Source: Pseudocolwellia sp049933045 (GTDB lineage: Bacteria; Pseudomonadota; Gammaproteobacteria; Enterobacterales; Alteromonadaceae). From it: a DNA stretch of 64,000 nucleotides. This document shows, one piece after another, positions 45,336-53,442 of the stretch. Location of the stretch: positions 3,596,001-3,660,000 of the forward strand of contig NZ_CP187926.1 of NCBI RefSeq assembly GCF_049933045.1, written 5' to 3'. Position numbers and translations under genes: made by a program. Each line of letters begins with the position of its first letter. Position 1 is the first letter of the stretch. Below the pieces are notes generated by a model. That model was not told the DNA's origin. It made no database searches and saw nothing but the letters and a program-made list of their open reading frames with translations.

Positions 45336-45377
45336 GTTATTGCGTTGAGATAAGTATCTCAGTGTAAATTATTATCA

Positions 45378-45404
45378 AAGCCACTATTTGCTAGTGGCTT
45401 TTTT
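45378..45404 (+). terminator. Terminator after cytochrome c4
   Basis: AGCCACTA, a five-base loop and TAGTGGCT, followed by a run of T. Confidence 0.9.
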
Positions 45405-45571
45405 ATTGCCTAATACTTTATAACCTCGCCTGTGATAATTTCACATCAATGCATTAGCGTTAAATATGTAACCACTTGATAAGTAAACCTCTTTTATAAC
45501 TTGTGTACTATTTGATTTTTCACCTACAATTAAGTTAAGTACAATCATAAACTTGAATATTAGGTAATAAC

Positions 45572-47107
45572 ATGAGTAATTTAGGGAATGAAATAACTTT
45601 CTTACCAACAGAGCAATTAATATCAATCACAGATTTAAAAGGTGATATTACGTATGTTAATGACGATTTTTGTCGTATTGCGGGTTACTCAAGAAAAGAA
45701 TTGATTGGGCAACACCATAATATTGTTCGCCATTCAGATATGCCAAAACAAGCTTTTGCTGATTTATGGTCTAAATTAAAACGCGGTGACTCATGGCGAG
45801 GTATGGTAAAAAATCGTTGTAAAAACAATAACGATTATTATTGGGTAGATGCTTACATTACTCCCGTTTATGAAAATAATACTATTATGGGTTATCAGTC
45901 AGTACGTACTTGTCCAACTCAAGAACAAAAGTCTGCAGCAACAAAACTCTATAAAGATCTTAATGCTGGAAAATCTTTAGCTGAGTTCTCTCTTAATATC
46001 TCATTAAAACGCATACTCGCTGCGATTATTGTATTAGTGAGCACTGCATTTATTGCGCTAAATTTTGGCATGTTGGCAGCACTTATTCAGTTTACTACCT
46101 TTGTTTTATTTATTCTTGTTTTTACCGAAGAATTAATCATATTACCTGGTTATATCAAACAAATTAAAAACAAATACGATAGCCCATCTCGCTTGCTGTT
46201 CGCAGGAAAAGGAATGGCCGCTTTATTAGAATATCCTTCGTTATTACAACAAGCCAAAGTACGAACTATATTAGGGAGAAGTAGAGATTCAGGTGTATTT
46301 GTATCTCAATTGGCATCAGATTTATCCCAAAATTCTGAACAAACATTAGCGGGCTTACTTGAAGAAAATAACCAATTAGATCAACTAGCAACTGCGATCA
46401 CCGAAATGAGCGCTACAATCAGTGAGGTGAGCAAAAACACCAACGATGCTCATGACAAGGTAGTAGATATTGTCCAAGAATGTGATCACTCAATTAACAC
46501 CATGGATGACAACGAAGTAAAAATTAATAAGCTTTCACAAGAAGTCGGAAGTGCGGCAGAAAGTGCACAGGGTTTAGTTCAAGACGTTGATAACATCGCT
46601 CATATAATGGCCGAAATTACAGGTATAGCAGACCAAACTAATTTACTTGCACTTAACGCAGCAATTGAAGCTGCGCGAGCTGGTGAACAAGGTCGAGGCT
46701 TTGCTGTTGTAGCCGATGAAGTAAGAACTTTAGCCAGTCGAACACAATCAGCGACTGAGCACATTAGTAAGTCTGTAATCACTTTACAAAACACCTTAGC
46801 GTCATGGAGCGATATTATGTTGCTCAGTCGAGACAATGCTAATCAATGTGTAGTTAGCACTAGTGATACTAAATTACGCATGAACAACATAAAATCTATG
46901 ATAGATAACGTAAGTAATATTACTGCACAAATAGCTACAGCAGCTGAAGAACAAAGCGTTGTTGCTGATGAAATTAATAAAAACATTTATACCATTGAAA
47001 GCATTTCAAAACAAAATACAGAAAGTGCTGAGCATGTGAATGAAAATAGTACTCAGATGAGTAAAAGTGCTGATGAACTAGAAGGGTTAAGTTCTACATT
47101 TCGTTAA
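45572..47107 (+). CDS. Aer-like chemoreceptor with PAS domain
   Basis: A 511-residue methyl-accepting chemotaxis protein. The N-terminal PAS domain (about 10-115, DLKGDITYVNDDFCRIAGYS) resembles that of Aer, the FAD-binding energy sensor. Two membrane segments near 150-195 form a hairpin, with no periplasmic domain. The signalling domain from about 240 has the conserved hairpin tip IADQTNLLALNAAIEAARAG followed by GRGFAVVADEVRTLA. It probably steers swimming toward good redox conditions. The last 102 codons are duplicated at 50083-50387, with most differences in the first 70 bases. Confidence 0.92.
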   Translation: MSNLGNEITFLPTEQLISITDLKGDITYVNDDFCRIAGYSRKELIGQHHNIVRHSDMPKQAFADLWSKLKRGDSWRGMVKNRCKNNNDYYWVDAYITPVYENNTIMGYQSVRTCPTQEQKSAATKLYKDLNAGKSLAEFSLNISLKRILAAIIVLVSTAFIALNFGMLAALIQFTTFVLFILVFTEELIILPGYIKQIKNKYDSPSRLLFAGKGMAALLEYPSLLQQAKVRTILGRSRDSGVFVSQLASDLSQNSEQTLAGLLEENNQLDQLATAITEMSATISEVSKNTNDAHDKVVDIVQECDHSINTMDDNEVKINKLSQEVGSAAESAQGLVQDVDNIAHIMAEITGIADQTNLLALNAAIEAARAGEQGRGFAVVADEVRTLASRTQSATEHISKSVITLQNTLASWSDIMLLSRDNANQCVVSTSDTKLRMNNIKSMIDNVSNITAQIATAAEEQSVVADEINKNIYTIESISKQNTESAEHVNENSTQMSKSADELEGLSSTFR

Positions 47108-47109
47108 AT

Positions 47110-47127
47110 AACCAGAGTTCAGGTTAA
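47110..47127 (+). repeat. Dispersed repeat AACCAGAGTTCAGGTTAA
   Basis: An 18-base imperfect palindrome located two bases behind the chemoreceptor stop. The same motif occurs in the duplicate at 50390 and twice around the MITE-like element near 59.8-60.0 kb. Confidence 0.8.
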
Positions 47128-47329
47128 ATATAAATAGGTAGCTAATCGACTAGCTACCTTATTTTCAGAACTTGCACTGCTCCCTATGATTATTTCATCC
47201 TGTGGCCTTTCAAGATGTTAATTGGAGTGAGAGTACAGAATATGGAGATACTTAGTTACAGGCTACTACTTGAAAAAACTCGTACGATAAGTAATATTAT
47301 TGTTATTAATTATTCGCCATTGAGCTCCC

Positions 47330-48427
47330 ATGAAATTTAGTATTTTTATCGTCCTTTTAATATCTTTCGCCAGCCAAGCCGTTGAGTTAAAAGCTCGAGT
47401 TACTGATTTAGAGCAACCTACCGATATCAAGTTTTTCCCTAACTCCAGCGAGAAATTGTTAGTTGCGGGTAAAGAAGGACAACTCACCTTCACAGACTTA
47501 TCAAAAAATAACACCTATTTGGTATATGACTTTGATGTAAAAAGTGGTTCTGAAATGGGGTTATTAGGTTTAGCATTTCATCCTTCTTATGCTGAAAATC
47601 AAACTAAAAACAACTTTCTATTTGTTAATTACTTTCCTAAAAAAGGTGAACGTAGAACACGTGTTTCAAGATTTTCACTGAACAAATCAGGTAAAAGCTA
47701 CAATTTAACCAACGAAAAGATCATCCTAGAAATAGAACAACCTTACGGTAATCATAATGGTGGTCAAATTATTTTTGGTCCTGATGGTTATTTATATATT
47801 GGTATGGGCGATGGCGGCTCAGGTGGAGATCCTAAAGGACATAGTCAAAACACTAAAACACTTTTAGGTAACATGTTACGTATTGATATAAACACCACAG
47901 ATGATATTCCATATGCGATTCCACAAGATAATCCTTTTGTTAAACAAGCGAGCTTTGAACCAGAAATTTGGGCTTATGGTTTAAGAAACCCATGGCGCTT
48001 TTCGTTTTATCAAGGTGCTCTTATTGCTGCAGATGTTGGACAACATAAATACGAAGAAATTTCGATAGTAGAAAAAGGTCAAAACATGGGTTGGAATACC
48101 ATGGAAGCAACACATTGCTTTAAACCTAAAAAGAATTGCGATACCACAGGCTTAACCCTACCTAAATTAGAATATGGGCGTGACCAAGGCCAATCGATTA
48201 CAGGAGGTTATGTTTATCAAGGCGAGCTAAATACTGAACTAAAAAGCCACTACATTTACGGTGACTTTGTTTCAGGAAATATTTGGAGTGCTGAGTACCC
48301 GTCTTTCACATCACCAACTAAATTACTATCTAACCAAGGCAACCTTTCAACCTTTGCAATAGATGCCAATGGCGAAATTTACGTAGCTGAATTTGGTAAA
48401 GGTGTTGTTTATCAGTTAGTGCCTTAG
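47330..48427 (+). CDS. PQQ-dependent sugar dehydrogenase-like protein (copy 1)
   Basis: A 365-residue exported six-bladed propeller protein, signal peptide 1-17 (SIFIVLLISFASQA). It matches the soluble aldose sugar dehydrogenase (YliI/Asd) family: LGLAFHPSYAENQ, GGQIIFGPDGYLYIGMGDGG, WAYGLRNPWRFSF and GDFVSGNIWS. Such enzymes oxidise sugars in the periplasm with PQQ. PQQ synthesis genes are not in the window. The gene is almost identical to copy 2 at 50610; only a few codons near the end differ (for example Thr to Ser and Lys to Gln near residues 262-265). Confidence 0.9.
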   Translation: MKFSIFIVLLISFASQAVELKARVTDLEQPTDIKFFPNSSEKLLVAGKEGQLTFTDLSKNNTYLVYDFDVKSGSEMGLLGLAFHPSYAENQTKNNFLFVNYFPKKGERRTRVSRFSLNKSGKSYNLTNEKIILEIEQPYGNHNGGQIIFGPDGYLYIGMGDGGSGGDPKGHSQNTKTLLGNMLRIDINTTDDIPYAIPQDNPFVKQASFEPEIWAYGLRNPWRFSFYQGALIAADVGQHKYEEISIVEKGQNMGWNTMEATHCFKPKKNCDTTGLTLPKLEYGRDQGQSITGGYVYQGELNTELKSHYIYGDFVSGNIWSAEYPSFTSPTKLLSNQGNLSTFAIDANGEIYVAEFGKGVVYQLVP

Positions 48428-48744
48428 AACACAAAGTAATCATGGCTATGATTAGAGCTAAGTAATGGGCAATAACTTAAACTACCTTTCTAGGTATTAA
48501 AGCTTAATTAAATATAATAAGTAGCTAAATAACAGTAAGTTTTGGAAGCTCATCTAAATCTATGAGCACTATGATACATAAAGCAAGCGTTTCTTAAAAA
48601 CTCAGTCCAACATTATTAAAATAATTTACAATAAGCTTCTAACTTCTCGAAGCTTTAATATAGTATGATCTTAAAAACATTTATCATAAGTAATTGTTTT
48701 AGCTCATTCACAACACATTTTTCTATTCAAATAGGAGATCATTC
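48428..48744. other. Non-coding stretch before the CDP-glycerol transferase-like gene
   Basis: About 315 AT-rich bases. After the first few dozen bases it bears no visible similarity to the corresponding region behind copy 2. AGGAGA at 48733 is the ribosome site of the next gene. No terminator is clear. Confidence 0.45.
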
Positions 48745-49785
48745 TTGAATAACTTTCTTTTTTACATATCGCAAGATTATAGTTTTGCTATATTGCGCCC
48801 TCTTCAAGAAATATTGTTAGCGAGAGGAGATAAAGTAAGTTGGTTTATTGAAGGTGCTAGAGTAACTAAAAGCTACTTTAGCCAAGAAGAATCTTTAATT
48901 GATACGGTAGCGGAAATCTTTGATTACGCCCCTGATGTAATCGTTGCACCTTCGAATAGCATACCTAGTTTTTTACCAGGGTTAAAAGTTGCAGTTTTTC
49001 ATGGCTTTGATGCAGGAAAACTGGACAACAGAGGTAATAATGATCATTTCAAAGTACGTGGATGTTTTGATCTTTATTGCACACAAGGCCCTAACACAAC
49101 GGATAAATTTAAAGAACTTCAGCAGAAATATGGACATTTTAACGTGATCGAAACGGGTTGGTCTACGTTCGATAAATTATTTACCCCAACGTTAGATACA
49201 AAAGAAAATAAACGTCCTACGATCTTTCTTGGTTCTACTTTTAGTAAACGACTAACTCAGGCAGAGTATATATTTCCACAAGTTAAGCTATTAAGTGTAA
49301 CTATGGATTGGAAATGGATAGTGTCGCTACACCCAAAATCTGACCCTAAAGTTATTGAGCTATATAAAACAATAGAAAATAAAAATTTACACTATGAAGC
49401 AACTGATGATCTTATTCCTATATTGCAAGAAGCAGATATCATGGTGGGTGATACCTCTTCTGCTTTAACAATGTTTATGATTCAAAATAAGCCAGCAGTA
49501 ACAGTTAAAAATATAAATGCACAACCTCATCTACTAAACATTAATGATTCAAGTGACTTAAAATCAGCTATTGAAACAGCATTATCGTACCCACAAGAAC
49601 TGATGCAAGAGATCTCAAATTTTAATGCACAAACACACCCTTATACTGATGGGAATTCATCTAGTAGAGTTATCAAAGCAATAGATGATGTCCTTGCAAA
49701 TAAGTATCCTTTAAATAAATCTAAGCCTTTAAATATATTAGCAAACTTAAAATTCAGAAAACGTTTGAACTACTGGCGTATATAA
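48745..49785 (+). CDS. CDP-glycerol glycerophosphotransferase-like protein
   Basis: A 346-residue protein resembling the TagB/SpsB family of CDP-glycerol:poly(glycerophosphate) transferases. Supporting segments are VAVFHGFDAGKLDNRG early, WIVSLHPKSDP, and DDLIPILQEADIMVGDTSSAL near 240, the nucleotide-binding end of these GT-B enzymes. It may add glycerophosphate to a surface polysaccharide. TTG start with AGGAGA six bases upstream. It lies alone between the first sugar dehydrogenase copy and a thiE fragment, in the place occupied by the PA2779/PA2778 pair in the second copy. Confidence 0.8.
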   Translation: MNNFLFYISQDYSFAILRPLQEILLARGDKVSWFIEGARVTKSYFSQEESLIDTVAEIFDYAPDVIVAPSNSIPSFLPGLKVAVFHGFDAGKLDNRGNNDHFKVRGCFDLYCTQGPNTTDKFKELQQKYGHFNVIETGWSTFDKLFTPTLDTKENKRPTIFLGSTFSKRLTQAEYIFPQVKLLSVTMDWKWIVSLHPKSDPKVIELYKTIENKNLHYEATDDLIPILQEADIMVGDTSSALTMFMIQNKPAVTVKNINAQPHLLNINDSSDLKSAIETALSYPQELMQEISNFNAQTHPYTDGNSSSRVIKAIDDVLANKYPLNKSKPLNILANLKFRKRLNYWRI

Positions 49786-49786
49786 A

Positions 49787-50086
49787 TTAGTGGCTTAGTA
49801 ATTTTCGAAATAAAGCAACTGACGCCTCAGCGTTTTCAGCTTCGGTGATCGCGGTTACTACCGCAATACTATAAACGCCTGTGGCTAAAACTTCGGGCGC
49901 TCTTTCATGATTAATTCCACCAATGGCAACAACGGGAATATCTGTAGCTAAATTTAAGATATCCGCTAGATTTGCGACACCTTGAATTTGCCCTGTCATG
50001 TTTTTTGTTTTAGTAGGATAAATCGCCCCAATAGCTAAATAAGATGGTTTTAACTGATCAGCTAATAAAAACTCGTAACAACCATG
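49787..50086 (-). pseudogene. thiE fragment (duplicated 3' end of thiDE)
   Basis: About 100 codons similar to the last part of the ThiDE protein (SYLAIGAIYPTKTKNMTGQI, then PVVAIGGINHERAPEVLATG) with scattered differences, such as YSIAVVTAI against DSIAVVTGI. The end differs (FRKLLSH). The front is cut at CATG (50083-50086), where the sequence switches to the chemoreceptor fragment. It cannot make an active enzyme. Confidence 0.9.
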
Positions 50087-50387
50087 GAGTAATATTATGT
50101 TAGTAAGTAGTGACGATGCTAATCAATGTGTAGTCAGTACTAATGATGCTAAATCACGAATGAACAACATAAAATCTATGATAGATAACGTAAGCAATAT
50201 TACTGCACAAATAGCTACAGCAGCAGAAGAACAAAGCGTTGTTGCTGATGAAATTAATAAAAACATTTATACCATTGAAAGCATTTCAAAACAAAATACA
50301 GAAAGTGCTGAGCATGTGAATGAAAATAGTACTCAGATGAGTAAAAGTGCTGATGAACTAGAAGGGTTAAGTTCTACATTTCGTTAA
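50083..50387 (+). pseudogene. Chemoreceptor 3' fragment (duplicate)
   Basis: Copy of the last 102 codons of the Aer-like receptor at 45572-47107. The first 70 bases differ at many places; then the two copies are nearly identical to the stop. It lacks PAS, membrane and signalling-tip regions. An ATG at 50097 opens it, but a product is unlikely to function. Confidence 0.92.
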
Positions 50388-50389
50388 AT

Positions 50390-50407
50390 AACCAGAGTTC
50401 AGGTTAA
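50390..50407 (+). repeat. Dispersed repeat AACCAGAGTTCAGGTTAA
   Basis: Duplicate of the motif at 47110-47127, carried along by the tandem duplication. Confidence 0.8.
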
Positions 50408-50609
50408 ATATAAATAGGTAGCTAATCGACTAGCTACCTTATTTTCAGAACTTGCACTACTCCCTATGATTATTTCATCCTGTGGCCTTTCAAGATGTTA
50501 ATTGGAGTGAGAGTACAGAATATGGAGATACTTAGTTACAGGCTACTACTTGAAAAAACTCGTACGATAAGTAATATTATTGTTATTAATTATTCGCCAT
50601 TGAGCTCCC

Positions 50610-51707
50610 ATGAAATTTAGTATTTTTATCGTCCTTTTAATATCTTTCGCCAGCCAAGCCGTTGAGTTAAAAGCTCGAGTTACTGATTTAGAGCAACCTA
50701 CCGATATCAAGTTTTTCCCTAACTCCAGCGAGAAATTGTTAGTTGCGGGTAAAGAAGGACAACTCACCTTCACAGACTTATCAAAAAATAACACCTATTT
50801 GGTATATGACTTTGATGTAAAAAGTGGTTCTGAAATGGGGTTATTAGGTTTAGCATTTCATCCTTCTTATGCTGAAAATCAAACTAAAAACAACTTTCTA
50901 TTTGTTAATTACTTTCCTAAAAAAGGTGAACGTAGAACACGTGTTTCAAGATTTTCACTGAACAAATCAGGTAAAAGCTACAATTTAACCAACGAAAAGA
51001 TCATCCTAGAAATAGAACAACCTTACGGTAATCATAATGGTGGTCAAATTATTTTTGGTCCTGATGGTTATTTATATATTGGTATGGGCGATGGCGGCTC
51101 AGGTGGAGATCCTAAAGGACATAGTCAAAACACTAAAACACTTTTAGGTAACATGTTACGTATTGATATAAACACCACAGATGATATTCCATATGCGATT
51201 CCACAAGATAATCCTTTTGTTAAACAAGCGAGCTTTGAACCAGAAATTTGGGCTTATGGTTTAAGAAACCCATGGCGCTTTTCGTTTTATCAAGGTGCTC
51301 TTATTGCTGCAGATGTTGGACAACATAAATACGAAGAAATTTCGATAGTAGAAAAAGGTCAAAACATGGGTTGGAATACCATGGAAGCATCACATTGCTT
51401 TCAACCTAAAAAGAATTGCGATACCACAGGCTTAACCCTACCTAAATTAGAATATGGTCGTGACCAAGGTCAATCGATTACAGGAGGTTATGTTTATCAA
51501 GGCGAGCTAAATACTGAACTAAAAAGCCACTACATTTACGGTGACTTTGTTTCAGGAAATATTTGGAGTGCTGAGTACCCGTCTTTCACATCACCAACTA
51601 AATTACTATCTAACCAAGGCAACCTTTCAACCTTTGCAATAGATGCCAATGGCGAAATTTACGTAGCTGAGTTTGGTAAAGGTATTGTCTATCAGCTTGT
51701 GCCTTAG
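50610..51707 (+). CDS. PQQ-dependent sugar dehydrogenase-like protein (copy 2)
   Basis: A complete 365-residue duplicate of the gene at 47330, with the same signal peptide and propeller motifs (GGQIIFGPDGYLYIGMGDGG, WAYGLRNPWRFSF). Differences cluster in the last 330 bases (EASHCFQPKK in place of EATHCFKPKK; FGKGIVYQ in place of FGKGVVYQ). The 5' region including the presumed promoter is also duplicated, so both copies may be expressed. Two intact copies would raise dosage of the enzyme. Confidence 0.9.
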   Translation: MKFSIFIVLLISFASQAVELKARVTDLEQPTDIKFFPNSSEKLLVAGKEGQLTFTDLSKNNTYLVYDFDVKSGSEMGLLGLAFHPSYAENQTKNNFLFVNYFPKKGERRTRVSRFSLNKSGKSYNLTNEKIILEIEQPYGNHNGGQIIFGPDGYLYIGMGDGGSGGDPKGHSQNTKTLLGNMLRIDINTTDDIPYAIPQDNPFVKQASFEPEIWAYGLRNPWRFSFYQGALIAADVGQHKYEEISIVEKGQNMGWNTMEASHCFQPKKNCDTTGLTLPKLEYGRDQGQSITGGYVYQGELNTELKSHYIYGDFVSGNIWSAEYPSFTSPTKLLSNQGNLSTFAIDANGEIYVAEFGKGIVYQLVP

Positions 51708-51806
51708 AGACATAAATCGTCATAAATATTATGTTTCTTGAGTAATGCTTGATAACAATTGAGTTATAGAAAAAGTACCTTGAGTCTATATTGCTTAATT
51801 AAGGTA

Positions 51807-51830
51807 TAGTGGTAGTGGTAGTGGTAGTGG
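51807..51830 (+). repeat. Simple sequence repeat, four TAGTGG units
   Basis: Four perfect TAGTGG hexamers about 80 bases before the PA2779-type gene, within its likely promoter region. Hexamer repeats can change number by slippage. Confidence 0.9.
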
Positions 51831-51910
51831 TAAAGCGCTTCTTTATCACATAGCATATTCGATCTTATCTCTTAAAGTATAAGATTCACATTAAATAGGA
51901 TTGTTAATTT

Positions 51911-52282
51911 ATGAATAAATATATAAAAACTACCTTAGGTTGTCTGTTACTTATATTAGGGTTGGGACAAGTTTCTGCCGGAGTGTATGGTTCAGAACAG
52001 GTACTTGCAAGTCAACAACATAGCTATAATAAACAACATGTCTTGGCTTTTGTAGATTCAGATGCTGTGCAACAAAAGTTAGCAGCTTTAGGTGTAAATC
52101 AAGCTAATGCAAAAATGCGTATCGCTAACATGACACAAGAAGAATTAGCATCTTTAAATACACAGATGAATGATATGCCAGCAGGCGGAATAGTAGGTAC
52201 TGTTGTAACTGTTCTAGTAGTAGTTGCTGTACTAGATGTAATGGGAATTACAGACGTCTATCCTTTTATTAGACCTATCTAA
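51911..52282 (+). CDS. PA2779 family protein
   Basis: A 123-residue exported protein: signal peptide 1-23 (LLLILGLGQVSA), a polar helical middle with QQKLAALGVNQANAKMRIAN and MTQEELASLNTQMNDMPAGG, and a hydrophobic C-terminal helix (IVGTVVTVLVVVAVLDVMGI). This order matches the PA2779 family, always found beside a PA2778-type cysteine peptidase, which follows here 40 bases later. The function of the pair is not established. The hydrophobic end may anchor it in the membrane. Confidence 0.85.
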   Translation: MNKYIKTTLGCLLLILGLGQVSAGVYGSEQVLASQQHSYNKQHVLAFVDSDAVQQKLAALGVNQANAKMRIANMTQEELASLNTQMNDMPAGGIVGTVVTVLVVVAVLDVMGITDVYPFIRPI

Positions 52283-52322
52283 TTCCTAATGTTTCAAAAG
52301 GAGTATAATCATCAAGACTAGT

Positions 52323-53282
52323 ATGTTTGTTAGTATTTTATTATTACTCACTGCCTGTCAAACTCCAATACAAACCAAAGTGTTATTATCAGATAATCAC
52401 TTTGGTTTTAGTCAACATACCATTCCAAATGTACCGTTTTATCCTCAGCAAGCATTTTTCTGTGGGCCGACGACTCTTTCAGAAGTCATTAACTTTTATG
52501 GTGGTAATGCTGCACCTAATGATATTGCACCAGCTACTTTCATTCCGGAACTAGAAGGCACATTACAAGTCGAAATGATTTCTAGTGCCCGTCAAAATGG
52601 ACTACTTTCCTATGCAGAACGAGGTTCTTTAACACAGTTACTGGGCTTGGTGAGAGATAATATCCCTGTTATTGTACTGCAGAACAATTCTATATCGATG
52701 TTTCCAATGTGGCACTATGCTGTGGTTATAGGATATGACTTAGCAGAAGAAAATATTATCTTGCACACCGGAGAAACTAAAGCACACAAGCTGAACCTAG
52801 CCACATTTGAACGCACGTGGCAGCGTAGTAATTATTGGTTTTTAGCCGCTGTACCTGGCAGTGTTAGCAGTCAGCACTTTAACAAATTTATCTATACCAA
52901 AGCAGCCCAAGATTTACTAAGTACTGGACAAACTTCTGCAGGCTTGACTGCTATGCAGCGTGCCAGTCAAGAATGGCAAGACTACTGGCTACCTTATTTT
53001 TTACTTGCCAATCATTATTTGCCAACTAACCCAAGAATTGCAGCCCAGTGGTACCATAAAGGCTACCAGTTGGCGCCAGCCGAAGTCCAGACTCAAGTAC
53101 CATACCTAAATAATTATGCCTATGTGCTTGCTAAACTTGGTTGTAAAGAGAAGGCAAACATCTTGATTGAGCGAGCTTTAGCACTGTCACCAAAAGCAGA
53201 GAGTGTACTTGATACAAAACAACAAATTAAGCAGTCTACCTCTCAAGAAACAGCGTACTGTCAAGCAACAAGTCTAAACTAG
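52323..53282 (+). CDS. PA2778 family cysteine peptidase (C39-like with TPR)
   Basis: A lipoprotein of 319 residues or slightly more. The lipobox LTAC is at about residues 9-12. A C39-type peptidase domain follows, with Cys in FFCGPTTLSEV near 47 and His in MWHYAVVIGYD near 133. The C-terminal 120 residues resemble tetratricopeptide helices (WYHKGYQLAPAEVQTQVPYL). It pairs with the PA2779-type gene. The ATG at 52323 is 19 bases from AAAAGGAG, too far; an in-frame ATC at 52311 is at ideal distance and would add a Lys to the signal peptide, so the start is uncertain. Confidence 0.85.
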   Translation: MFVSILLLLTACQTPIQTKVLLSDNHFGFSQHTIPNVPFYPQQAFFCGPTTLSEVINFYGGNAAPNDIAPATFIPELEGTLQVEMISSARQNGLLSYAERGSLTQLLGLVRDNIPVIVLQNNSISMFPMWHYAVVIGYDLAEENIILHTGETKAHKLNLATFERTWQRSNYWFLAAVPGSVSSQHFNKFIYTKAAQDLLSTGQTSAGLTAMQRASQEWQDYWLPYFLLANHYLPTNPRIAAQWYHKGYQLAPAEVQTQVPYLNNYAYVLAKLGCKEKANILIERALALSPKAESVLDTKQQIKQSTSQETAYCQATSLN

Positions 53283-53442
53283 ATGATCGTCAAAAAATGT
53301 CTGATATTATTTATTCTCACTGAGAATTTAATAACTGATCATACCCATTACTAATATTATTAACTTTATTACCATTAACTAATGATGGGTTTGATGGGCA
53401 TTTCTGACAGTCAAATTGAATAAAAATCTACTCATACGGATG

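Larger units (their letters stand above)
50083..51707. repeat. Tandem duplication, second copy of 46803-48427
   Basis: Constant offset of 3280 bases to 46803-48427. Identity is near complete in the middle (about 50250-51380) and lower at both ends. The left boundary is a CATG shared between thiE and chemoreceptor sequence, as expected for a tandem duplication joined at microhomology. Confidence 0.95.
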
